A stretch of DNA of 64,000 nt from positions 1 through 64,000 of the IMG/VR virus record IMGVR_UViG_3300031873_000001; one strand, given 5' to 3'. The translations under genes were made by a program, and so were the position numbers. Shown one piece after another: positions 41,899-49,129 of the stretch (positions are counted from its first letter, which is position 1; each line of letters begins with the position of its first letter). The notes under the pieces were generated by a model that did not search any database, was not told the origin of the DNA, and worked only from the letters and a program-made list of their open reading frames with translations. This DNA comes from a virus.

Positions 41899-42143
41899 GG
41901 CATTTTAAGGATACGATTTGTCCTCGATGTGGCGTGGCGGGGAAAGTTAGACGGTTTCCGAGTCCTCGTGAAATGAAGCGTAGGGTTGAGGAGTGTGGAA
42001 AGAAGAAGGATGTAGTTGCTCTTTTGGCTTACGGAGCAAGCATCCCTTCGGTTCATGGATTTAAATGCGACGGCTGTGGCGCTACCGGGACAGGTTGGGA
42101 AGTGATTGCCAAGAACCTTGTTATCGTGGAGCCTATTAAATGA
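41895..42143 (+). CDS. Zinc-ribbon protein (82 aa)
   Basis: Two CxxC knuckles: CPRCGVAG near the start and CDGCGATGTGW in the second half, separated by a helical basic stretch. Four-base overlaps with both neighbours. Small phage zinc ribbons of this type have no established function; the position inside the sugar cluster may be incidental. Confidence 0.65.
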   Translation: MRHFKDTICPRCGVAGKVRRFPSPREMKRRVEECGKKKDVVALLAYGASIPSVHGFKCDGCGATGTGWEVIAKNLVIVEPIK

Positions 42144-43051
42144 AGCTAGCCTGCATCGTTCGTGTTTACAACGAGATGATCACGGGGCATGCTCAACGGT
42201 TCTTTGCCCACTGGAAAGAGTGGGGAGCGGACGAGCTCTTTGTCCTCGACGACCACTCCGACGACGGGACAGCGGAGTATGCCCGGAAGTTCACGCCCCA
42301 CGTCTGGGTGCGGGAGCAGAGGTACGGCAGGAACAGGGAGAAGGAGAACACGGTATTCCTTCTGGACCGGGTGAACGAGGTTGGCGCCGAGTATATCCTT
42401 TTCATGGACTGCGACGACATCCTTAGCCGGGGGGCCGGACAACGTCTGCGGGATTACTGGCTTCCCACGATGGACAAGCAGAACTTCAGCTCCCTGGTCT
42501 TTACGTCTTATAATCTCTGGCGGAAGCCCCGCTGGCGTCGGGTCGATTCCATGTGGGCCTGCGAGGATCAGTTCTATCGGTTGTGGAAGAACGAGGGCCT
42601 GAAGTTTGACGTGATCGAGGATAAGCAGATGCATGCCCCGCCCGCTCCTCCGCAGGTTTTCCGGTACTGGACGATCGTGCCCCATGACGACATCACGTTT
42701 CTGCACTACGCCTATGCCGACCTTTACAGATTGAGGGAACGCTTCCTGCATTACGCCCATCTCGACGGGAAGCGGATCGGCATGTATGCCCGGATCATCG
42801 ACGAGTCCAGCCTGATGTTGGAGCGGGTCCCGGATGAGCGGTTTCCGGAGGATCTCGTGCCCGGCCCGGACCAGGAGGAGTATCTCCGGACTCCGATGGA
42901 CGACCTGCACTATCTCAGTTTGTCTGTGGGCCGGGCCTGCTGGAAGGACAAGCCCATAGAGGAACGAACGGAGTGGTGGGAATGCGCCGAGAGAAATAAG
43001 CGTATTCTGGAATCTAACCGCCCGGGGATGAGGATGCTTGGTGATGAATAA
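42140..43051 (+). CDS. GT2 glycosyltransferase (303 aa)
   Basis: One GT-A domain: CIVRVYNEMITGHAQRFF, LFVLDDHSDDGT, YILFMDCDDILSRG and YNLWRKPRWRRVDSMW. It is a paralogue of the C-terminal domain of the protein at 39143. The C-terminal ~80 residues are helical (FLHYAHLDGKRIGMYARIID). No membrane segment, so it acts in the cytoplasm on a nucleotide-sugar donor. Confidence 0.85.
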   Translation: MKLACIVRVYNEMITGHAQRFFAHWKEWGADELFVLDDHSDDGTAEYARKFTPHVWVREQRYGRNREKENTVFLLDRVNEVGAEYILFMDCDDILSRGAGQRLRDYWLPTMDKQNFSSLVFTSYNLWRKPRWRRVDSMWACEDQFYRLWKNEGLKFDVIEDKQMHAPPAPPQVFRYWTIVPHDDITFLHYAYADLYRLRERFLHYAHLDGKRIGMYARIIDESSLMLERVPDERFPEDLVPGPDQEEYLRTPMDDLHYLSLSVGRACWKDKPIEERTEWWECAERNKRILESNRPGMRMLGDE

Positions 43052-43541
43052 CATTCACCTGTCCGCGATTTACCTGAAGCTGGTCCGGTACTACTTCGCC
43101 GCCGAGATTCTGTCCGACTACGAGGTCACGGGATTCGTCTTGGACTCGGAATGCGGGGACGGTTTAGGGACGGACGTCTTGGCTAAGGCGGGCCTCCACA
43201 CTCTTGGGGTCGACGAGAACCCCCATGTCGTTAACTATGCCAACGAGCACTTTACGGAGTCGAGCCGGGCCATCTTTTTATGGAAACCCGCTTTAAGCAA
43301 AGAGCTCAAGGTCGATGCGGTGGTTTCTTTTGAAGCCTTCAAGGACGAGAAGTTCAATCTCCCCGTTCTGGTGGAGATGGCGAGGAGGATATTTATCTTC
43401 TCGGCAAACTATATCCCGGAGGGGGCGCTGATTCCGGAGGGGACGCAGTTCTTCTACCAGACTGAGGATGGGCTGATCTACGACCGGATGCCGACCAAGC
43501 ATCCTCCGATCCACCTTATTGGAGTGGTTATAAAGCGATGA
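43044..43541 (+). CDS. Methyltransferase-like Rossmann protein (165 aa)
   Basis: ATG 43044 chosen. It opens with a helix similar to the protein at 40813 (LVRYYFAAEILSDY) and a SAM-binding-like strand-loop (FVLDSECGDGLGTDVLAKAG, LGVDENPHVVNYANEHF). It then follows the path of the N-domain of 40813 (RIFIFSANYIPEG and PEGTQFFYQTEDGLIYDR resemble KVFMFSIEIGEE and PNTTFFNQTSEGFIYDR). It thus looks like a shortened paralogue lacking the second half. Confidence 0.65.
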   Translation: MNNIHLSAIYLKLVRYYFAAEILSDYEVTGFVLDSECGDGLGTDVLAKAGLHTLGVDENPHVVNYANEHFTESSRAIFLWKPALSKELKVDAVVSFEAFKDEKFNLPVLVEMARRIFIFSANYIPEGALIPEGTQFFYQTEDGLIYDRMPTKHPPIHLIGVVIKR

Positions 43542-44620
43542 TGCGAGCGAAACCGTTGGAAGGCGCCCGGGTCCTGGTGACCGGAGGGACCGGCTCTTTG
43601 GGTAAGGTGCTGGTCCGGAGGATTTTCGCCGGGGAGATGGGTATTCCCAATGAGGTAGTCGTGTTCTCTCGGGATGAGGCCAAGCAACACTTCATGAGAA
43701 TGGAGTGGCAACGATCGACCGTTGCGGTGACCGACGAGAGGATTTACGATGACTTCCAGAACAAGCTGAAGTTCGTGATCGGGGACGTGCGGGACTACGA
43801 TAGCGTCTTTCGGGTGTTGGAGGACGTGGATGTGGTGTTCAATGCCGCCGCCCTGAAGCAAGTCCCGACCTGCGAGTACTTTCCCCTCGAGGCCGTGAAG
43901 ACTAACATTCTCGGGGTGGCAAATATCGTTCGTGCGGTCGAGGCGCATCCCCGGGTGCAGACGGTCGTGGGGATATCTACCGACAAGGCCGTGAAGCCTG
44001 TGAACGTCATGGGGATGACCAAAGCCATCCAGGAGCGTATCTTTATCGAAGCGAACATCCACTGCCCGACCCGGTTCGTCGTCGTCCGTTACGGGAACGT
44101 GCTGGCTTCCCGGGGATCTGTGATACCTCTTTTCTATGATCAAATCCAGCGAGGCGGTCCCGTCACGGTTACCACGAAGGATATGACGAGGTTCCTGCTC
44201 TCCCTCGATGAGGCCGTGGACGCCATTTTTGCCGCTCTCAAGGAGGGTGATGCGGGGGAAACCTACGTGCCGGTCGTTCCCTCGGCAAAGGTTGTCGATA
44301 TCGCCTGTGCTTTGAGGGGTAAGAGACCCATCGAACTTCTGTTTACGGGAATCAGGCCGGGGGAGAAGACCCACGAAATTCTGATCAGCGAAGAGGAGGA
44401 TTACCGGACCTATCAGAAGGGGAATTATTATGTCATCCTTCCGATCCTTTCGGAGATTCGATCTGGACTTCCTGGGGACGTGAAACCTGCTCGTGGCGTT
44501 AGGGGGGAATATAGTTCCGAGCATGGATGCTTAAAATTCTCGGAGGTCGAAGAGTTCCTGCAGGCGAAGGGATTGATGGTCGATGACTACAAGCCGGATT
44601 CGATGGACGCTATGCGATGA
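43538..44620 (+). CDS. UDP-GlcNAc 4,6-dehydratase-like enzyme, CapE/WbjB family (360 aa)
   Basis: Extended short-chain dehydrogenase. NAD motif VLVTGGTGSLGKVLVRR; FSRDEAKQHFMRMEW; GDVRDYDSVFRVLEDVDVVF; NAAALKQVPTCEYFPLEAV (catalytic AAALKQVP region); STDKAVKPVNVMGMTKA; RYGNVLASRGSVIPLF; GIRPGEKTHEIL. These are typical of the polysaccharide-biosynthesis 4,6-dehydratases acting on UDP-GlcNAc (CapE/WbjB/FlaA1-type). With the 2-epimerase next door, two of the three enzymes of the UDP-L-FucNAc route would be present; no CapF/WbjC reductase is visible. Product is inferred. Confidence 0.85.
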   Translation: MMRAKPLEGARVLVTGGTGSLGKVLVRRIFAGEMGIPNEVVVFSRDEAKQHFMRMEWQRSTVAVTDERIYDDFQNKLKFVIGDVRDYDSVFRVLEDVDVVFNAAALKQVPTCEYFPLEAVKTNILGVANIVRAVEAHPRVQTVVGISTDKAVKPVNVMGMTKAIQERIFIEANIHCPTRFVVVRYGNVLASRGSVIPLFYDQIQRGGPVTVTTKDMTRFLLSLDEAVDAIFAALKEGDAGETYVPVVPSAKVVDIACALRGKRPIELLFTGIRPGEKTHEILISEEEDYRTYQKGNYYVILPILSEIRSGLPGDVKPARGVRGEYSSEHGCLKFSEVEEFLQAKGLMVDDYKPDSMDAMR

Positions 44621-45729
44621 AGATCGCAACCCTGTTCGGGACCCGCCCGGAAATTATCAGGCTTTCCAACGTAATCCGGGGGCTCGATTCCCTATGTGAT
44701 CAGATCGTCGTCCACACCGGGCAGAACAGCGATCCCTGCCTCTCCGAGGTGTTCTTTGAGGAGCTCGAAATCAAGAACATTCTCCGGCGCCTCATGATCA
44801 CAGGGGAGAACTTCGAAAATCGGGTTGCCGACATTTTTGTGAAGGTGGGAGATCTCTTTCGGAAGGAGAGGCCGGACCGGGTTCTTATTCTGGGGGATAC
44901 CGACAGCGGGCTGGCGGCGATCGTGGCCAAGAGAATGGGGATCCCGGTCTACCACATGGAAGCGGGGAATAGGTGTTACGATGATCGGGTGCCGGAGGAG
45001 GTTAACCGGAAGGTGATCGACCACGCCAGCGACATCTTGATGCCCTACACCCAGCGGAGCAAGGAGAACCTCTTGCGGGAGGGGATCCCGCCCAACCGTA
45101 TTTACGTCACGGGGAATCCGATCTACGAGGTCATCTGCCGCTGGGGAGAACAGATAAGGCAATCTGATGTTTTATTTTCTGTCGGGCCGCCTCCCCTGCA
45201 GTCCGGGCAGTATTTTCTGGCAACCTTCCATCGGCAGGAGAACGTAGACGTCCCGGACCGTCTGAAGAACATCATCCAGGGTCTGTCCCTCGTGGGGGAT
45301 CATTATTCGATGCCTGTTGTTGTTAGCCTGCATCCCCGGACGAAGGAGAAGCTGAATCAGGCCGACGAGCTGGATATCAGTAAGTGGGTTGCCTTCCGTG
45401 AGCCCTTTGGCTTCTTCGACTTCGTGAGGCTCGAGCAGAACGCCTGCTGTATCTTGACCGACAGCGGGACGGTCCAGGAGGAGGCAACCATTTTCAAGGT
45501 TCCCGCCGTCACGGTCCGGGATACGACAGAACGCCCGGAGACCCTCGAGTGCGGGAGCAACATTCTATCGAAGGACGATCCGGAAGCTATTCTGGAAGCC
45601 GTGGAGACCGTCTTTTCTGGAACGACGGGAGAACGGGAGGACTGGTGGAGAGTTCCACCGGAATACGAGAACGGGTCTGTTTCAAGGATCGTAGCCAAGA
45701 TCATTTTAGGGCATCACTATGCTACCTGA
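44617..45729 (+). CDS. UDP-GlcNAc 2-epimerase family enzyme (370 aa)
   Basis: Classic family features: KIATLFGTRPEIIRLSNVIR, VVHTGQNSDPCLSEVFF, VLILGDTDSGLAAIVAKRMG, YHMEAGNRCYDDRVPEEVNRK (split only by description), YVTGNPIYEVI, LATFHRQENVD, LTDSGTVQEEA and TERPETLECGSNIL. Inverts C2 of a UDP-HexNAc (WecB/CapG-like). It follows the 4,6-dehydratase with a four-base overlap, so the pair supplies an activated sugar for the glycosyltransferases around it. Start overlap ATGA. Confidence 0.92.
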   Translation: MKIATLFGTRPEIIRLSNVIRGLDSLCDQIVVHTGQNSDPCLSEVFFEELEIKNILRRLMITGENFENRVADIFVKVGDLFRKERPDRVLILGDTDSGLAAIVAKRMGIPVYHMEAGNRCYDDRVPEEVNRKVIDHASDILMPYTQRSKENLLREGIPPNRIYVTGNPIYEVICRWGEQIRQSDVLFSVGPPPLQSGQYFLATFHRQENVDVPDRLKNIIQGLSLVGDHYSMPVVVSLHPRTKEKLNQADELDISKWVAFREPFGFFDFVRLEQNACCILTDSGTVQEEATIFKVPAVTVRDTTERPETLECGSNILSKDDPEAILEAVETVFSGTTGEREDWWRVPPEYENGSVSRIVAKIILGHHYAT

Positions 45730-46612
45730 TTATCTGATAACCGAGTTCAACCCGCTGTTCGACACCCACGAAGCCCGCTACCGGATCGAAGTCGTGGTCA
45801 CCACGAAGGAGCGGTACACCAACCTGTGCATGCTTTTGTCCTCCCTGCTCGCTCAGAACTACGGGAACTGGGATTTGACCGTCGTGGACGACACCGAAGG
45901 GGCAAGGCCGATCAGCGAGGCCTTCCCGACATGCAATATTCTCGATCAGCTCAACCACCAGGGGCATAACTGGCGGGTGATCTGGGGGCCGAAGAGGGGG
46001 CCCCATGCCGCCTTCTATGCGGGGTTCGTTAACCGACGCCATGAGCTCGTGGCCAACATCGACGACGACTTCGTGCTCTTTCCGAATTACCTTCAGTGGA
46101 TGGTCGTTCCCTTTGTGCAGTGCGAGCAAATCCTGGGCGTGGGGAAGATGCTGGGGGGCGTGGGAGGGGTCTATCTCTTACCCCGGATGACCCTCGAGAG
46201 CCAGACTGCCCCGAATAACTGGGCGTCCGTGAACCTCTATCAGGGGAAGATAAGGCCCTTAACCCCTCTTCTCCACCAGACCCTCTCTCCGGACGTCAAT
46301 CTCAAGGAGGCCGAGCACATTAACTCCTGCTTCCTCGTCTCGGGATCCGCCGTGGATGCCTCCGGAGGGATATGCCTCGATTATTCCCCCGCAGGCCACC
46401 GCTGGGAGACCGATCTCACCTACCACATGTTCAAGAAGGGCTATACCCTCCTGGTCCAGCCCCGAGCGATCGCATGGCATTATGCCTCCCTCGAGGGCGG
46501 TATCCGGGTGACCAAAGGCATCCCTAACCCCGAGAAGTTTTGGATCGACGACCAGAACCTTTACGATCGGAGGATGGCAGAGCTCGATGGAACAAACCCC
46601 CCGGCCATCTAA
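45719..46612 (+). CDS. GT2 glycosyltransferase (297 aa)
   Basis: GT-A fold: RIEVVVTTKERYTNLCMLLSS, WDLTVVDDTEGARP, HAAFYAGFVNRRHELVANI with DDDF (metal site), then INSCFLVSGSAVDASGG and HRWETDLTYHMFKKG, the usual acceptor loop with catalytic acidic residues. Overlaps the previous gene by 11 bases and the next by 26. Soluble. Donor and acceptor unknown. Confidence 0.85.
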   Translation: MLPDYLITEFNPLFDTHEARYRIEVVVTTKERYTNLCMLLSSLLAQNYGNWDLTVVDDTEGARPISEAFPTCNILDQLNHQGHNWRVIWGPKRGPHAAFYAGFVNRRHELVANIDDDFVLFPNYLQWMVVPFVQCEQILGVGKMLGGVGGVYLLPRMTLESQTAPNNWASVNLYQGKIRPLTPLLHQTLSPDVNLKEAEHINSCFLVSGSAVDASGGICLDYSPAGHRWETDLTYHMFKKGYTLLVQPRAIAWHYASLEGGIRVTKGIPNPEKFWIDDQNLYDRRMAELDGTNPPAI

Positions 46613-47513
46613 CTGGTTCACCCTCGTAATCGACGGGGGCATCGGGGATCACATCTGCGTCACCCCGATGCTCCGGGCGACCAAGAAGGCCTACCCGGAT
46701 CACCACATCATCGTCTCGGCATGCTACTGGGAAGCCCTTCAGGGCAATCCGAACATCGACAAGCTCTTTCACATCTCTGCGGAGGATGCTCGGGAGTTCT
46801 ATGAGGACTGGGTAATCCCACAGAAAGATTCCCGAAAAACCATCCGGGCCGACCTCTACACCCGGCGCTGGAATCATGTCTACGACGGGCTCCAATCTAA
46901 GGCTTGGTCGGAGATCTGCGGGCTTCCCTGGGACAATGACGAACTTGAGGTTTTCCTCCGCCCGTCCGAGCTCACTTGGGGCATGAATTTTATGAAGGGT
47001 TTTGGCGAGAAGGTCGTCCTGATCAACAGTGCGGCCGCTAACATTCCTCTCACCGGGAAGAAGGGGACGCCCAACAAGGACTGGTTCCACGATCGCTGGG
47101 TAGCCCTCACAAAACGGCTCCGGGAGGCCGGGGTCGCCGTCCTCCAAATCGGGGGCAACGGGGAGACCTGTGTGCCCGGGGTAACCGCCAACCTTTGCGG
47201 GGGCCTCTCGATCCGGCAGACCCTTTCGATCCTGCGGTTCTGCTCGTCCTACGTCACGGTCGAATCCTTCATCGGGCACGGAGGGCCCGCCGTCGGGAAA
47301 CCGGGGGTCGTTCTCTTCGGAAGAAGCAACCCCCACATCTCCGGCCACGCCATGAATACCAACCTGTGGATCCCGGGCTCCTGCGATAACTTATTCTGCT
47401 GTCGGCCCGAGGGATATTACCTGGACGGGTTTAATTGCCCCTCGAGGCCCTGCATGTCCTCAATTACCGTGGACGCCGTTTTCGACGCTTTAGTCCCTCT
47501 CATTCCCCTGTAG
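46587..47513 (+). CDS. GT9 heptosyltransferase-like glycosyltransferase (308 aa)
   Basis: WFTLVIDGGIGDHICVTPML at the start (the G.GD...T.P motif of GT9), then HIIVSACYWEALQGNPNIDK, VLINSAAANIPLTGKKG, VAVLQIGGNGETCVPG and the C-terminal SSYVTVESFIGHGGPAVGKP and VVLFGRSNPH. The second GT9 in the cluster, related to the C-terminal domain of the protein at 37288. It ends the cluster; no clear T-run terminator follows. Confidence 0.85.
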   Translation: MEQTPRPSNWFTLVIDGGIGDHICVTPMLRATKKAYPDHHIIVSACYWEALQGNPNIDKLFHISAEDAREFYEDWVIPQKDSRKTIRADLYTRRWNHVYDGLQSKAWSEICGLPWDNDELEVFLRPSELTWGMNFMKGFGEKVVLINSAAANIPLTGKKGTPNKDWFHDRWVALTKRLREAGVAVLQIGGNGETCVPGVTANLCGGLSIRQTLSILRFCSSYVTVESFIGHGGPAVGKPGVVLFGRSNPHISGHAMNTNLWIPGSCDNLFCCRPEGYYLDGFNCPSRPCMSSITVDAVFDALVPLIPL

Positions 47514-47741
47514 GAAGGCCTCCCAGACAGCCACCAGATGCCCACCGTTCGCATCTAAGGCCGAGACCGACCTCAGATGCCCTGTCCCGTGCCCAGCCCG
47601 TCCTGAAATGAGATAGTGAACGAACATACCCCTTCGAGAAAGATTTTTCTCAAAGGGGCTTGACTTGCAATTAGGGATTATGTATAATGGTATCGTAGCG
47701 AGCAGGTATTCGAGCCCTTAACCCCAAGTAAGGAGGACGTG
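47514..47741 (+). promoter_or_regulatory. Intergenic regulatory region with early promoter and leader
   Basis: Contains, in order: a 20-bp element GATAGTGAACGAACATACCC (47612-47631, repeated at 53746), a hairpin GAGAAA-GATT-TTTCTC (47636-47651), a promoter TTGACT (47660-47665)/17 bp/TATAAT (47683-47688) and a leader with AACCCCAA (47720-47727) followed by AAGGAGG. The first ~100 bases hold a direct repeat CAGATGCCC but no gene I can support. Confidence 0.8.
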
Positions 47742-48062
47742 ATGGACAAGCGGACGCTGAGACTGAATATGGACGGGGCGGTGTGGGACGCCGGGGACGG
47801 CGGGATCTTCCTGATGAGCGGAGTCCGGGTTCCACCGCAGGAGCCTACCGACGATCGGCATATCGCCGACGAGAACAAAAAGGAAGTCGTGCGGAGGTGG
47901 AACGCCTTTCCGGAGCTCATCGAGTCATTGAAGCAGAGCCTCGCCTGCATGGAGCACCTCGACAAGATGCTCCTCGATCTGGCGGGACAGGAAAAGGAAT
48001 GTGACCGGGGCGAAGTCGCCAGAGCGAAGGAAGTTCTGGCCGCCTGGGAACCAAAGGTTTAA
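47742..48062 (+). CDS. Small early protein (106 aa)
   Basis: First gene of the early-type operon at the promoter 47660. ATG 47742 preferred over GTG 47739. The N-half is beta-like (TLRLNMDGAVWDAGDGGIFL); the C-half is helical (LIESLKQSLACMEHLDKML, VARAKEVLAAWEP). Not recognised. SD AAGGAGG. Confidence 0.6.
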   Translation: MDKRTLRLNMDGAVWDAGDGGIFLMSGVRVPPQEPTDDRHIADENKKEVVRRWNAFPELIESLKQSLACMEHLDKMLLDLAGQEKECDRGEVARAKEVLAAWEPKV

Positions 48063-48072
48063 GGAGGAGAGT

Positions 48073-48357
48073 ATGAGTCAGGTGTGGCCGGAAGGCTGGA
48101 AGAAGGAAAACTGGGTGACGGCGTTGTCGAGGAAGGGGTTTCAAATCTGGATTCCCCGATCCATTGAGGAGACCCTGCCCGCCAGTTTCTGTGCAGAGGT
48201 TCAGAAGGTTTATCCGGAGGGCAAGCGATGTCAGAATTGCCCGGCGCAAGATCATTGCGTGAAGGTCATGAACGAGGAGGTCGACTACCCCAAGGTGCTG
48301 GCCTGGATCTACGCCTGGGCGAGAACGTTGAAGGTGGCGTTGCCGGGGGCGGTTTAA
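48073..48357 (+). CDS. Small Cys-containing protein (94 aa)
   Basis: ATG 48073 after SD AAGGAGGAGAG. Contains CAEVQKVYPEGKRCQNCPAQ and DHCVKVM, four cysteines with a CxxC that may bind zinc or a cluster, and a hydrophobic C-terminal helix (LAWIYAWARTLKVALPG). Not recognised. Confidence 0.6.
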   Translation: MSQVWPEGWKKENWVTALSRKGFQIWIPRSIEETLPASFCAEVQKVYPEGKRCQNCPAQDHCVKVMNEEVDYPKVLAWIYAWARTLKVALPGAV

Positions 48358-48384
48358 GGTTCTACCAAACGATGTATCGGCGTT

Positions 48385-48411
48385 AACCCCAATTCAAAAG
48401 GAGAAGCGGAA
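48385..48411 (+). promoter_or_regulatory. AACCCCAA leader of the displaced DUF932 start
   Basis: AACCCCAA (48385-48392), a short A-rich stretch and AAAGGAGAAG lead into the ATG at 48412. The same leader motif precedes five other gene starts in the window. This was probably the original leader of the DUF932 gene before the HNH insertion. Confidence 0.55.
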
Positions 48412-48480
48412 ATGTCACACAATCTGATGGAGAGAGCGGACGGAAAAGGGCACAGCATGTTCTGGTTCGGGACCGCTTGA
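48412..48480 (+). pseudogene. N-terminal remnant of the DUF932 gene (22 codons)
   Basis: Encodes MSHNLMERADGKGHSMFW and a short out-of-family tail ending in TGA. The intact gene at 49119 begins MSHNLMQRSDGKGHALFW, so this is a displaced, truncated 5' end. The DNA differs from the intact start at many synonymous sites, so it is not a fresh duplication. Homology ends just where the promoter of the HNH gene begins; the TGA stop lies inside the -35 box TTGACT. Confidence 0.85.
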
Positions 48481-48506
48481 CTTCCTTTCCCGATTTAAGC
48501 TACAAT
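48477..48506 (+). promoter_or_regulatory. Promoter of the HNH endonuclease gene
   Basis: TTGACT (48477-48482), an 18-bp spacer and TACAAT (48501-48506). It differs from the family of 17-bp-spacer phage promoters, consistent with arrival together with the endonuclease. Confidence 0.65.
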
Positions 48507-48538
48507 CACTGTGTTGCTCAGAGCTTAAAGGCTTTTGA

Positions 48539-49129
48539 ATGATTATCACGAGCCCCCAAGTCCGCAGACGGAGAGCCGCCTTTTCGCCTGAGCAACCGGA
48601 TGAGGGGGCTTCGACTTTAAGGGGCAAGATGAAGAGGTGTCCTCGATGTCGTAAGTTTAAGTCTACCGAACCGGGCCGGAGCGAGTTCTACCATTCAGCA
48701 ACCCGAGCCGATGGATGGAGTGGCTGGTGTAAGGCTTGCGATAAGAGGGAGAGCACGATTTACAAGAGAGATGTCTACAGGAAAACCGAGAAGGGTTTAG
48801 AAAATTCCAGGAGGTGGGGTCGGAATAGTCAGCGAAGGCTCAAATTGGAAGTGTTGCAGGCTCTGGGTGGAAAGTGCAAGTGCTGTGGTGAGCGCCGAGA
48901 AGAGTTCCTTACGGTCGATCACATCGGCGGCGGCGGCAACGTTCACCGGAAGATTCTAAAAGGCAGGGGAAGTCAAAAGGTCTATCTCGACATCAAAAGG
49001 CAGGGATTTCCGGAGGATAAGTTTCGGATTCTGTGCTGGAATTGCAACATGGCAATCGCACACTTCGGATACTGCCCGCACGGGAATTTAAAAGAACCGT
49101 TAATCAAAGGAGGAAGTCATGTCGCATAA
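48539..49129 (+). CDS. HNH homing endonuclease (196 aa)
   Basis: An N-terminal zinc knuckle (CPRCRKFKSTEPG, WCKACDKRES), then an HNH core (CKCCGERREEFLTVDHIGGG, RILCWNCNMAIAHFGYCPHG). It nicks or cuts DNA and spreads by homing. The longer start (48539) has AAAGG upstream; ATG 48629, with AAGGGG upstream, would give 166 aa starting MKRCPRC and leave a leader hairpin AGCCCCC/GGGGGCT untranslated, so the start is uncertain. It lies between a displaced DUF932 5' end and the intact DUF932 gene, overlapping the latter by 11 bases and supplying its SD. Confidence 0.88.
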   Translation: MIITSPQVRRRRAAFSPEQPDEGASTLRGKMKRCPRCRKFKSTEPGRSEFYHSATRADGWSGWCKACDKRESTIYKRDVYRKTEKGLENSRRWGRNSQRRLKLEVLQALGGKCKCCGERREEFLTVDHIGGGGNVHRKILKGRGSQKVYLDIKRQGFPEDKFRILCWNCNMAIAHFGYCPHGNLKEPLIKGGSHVA

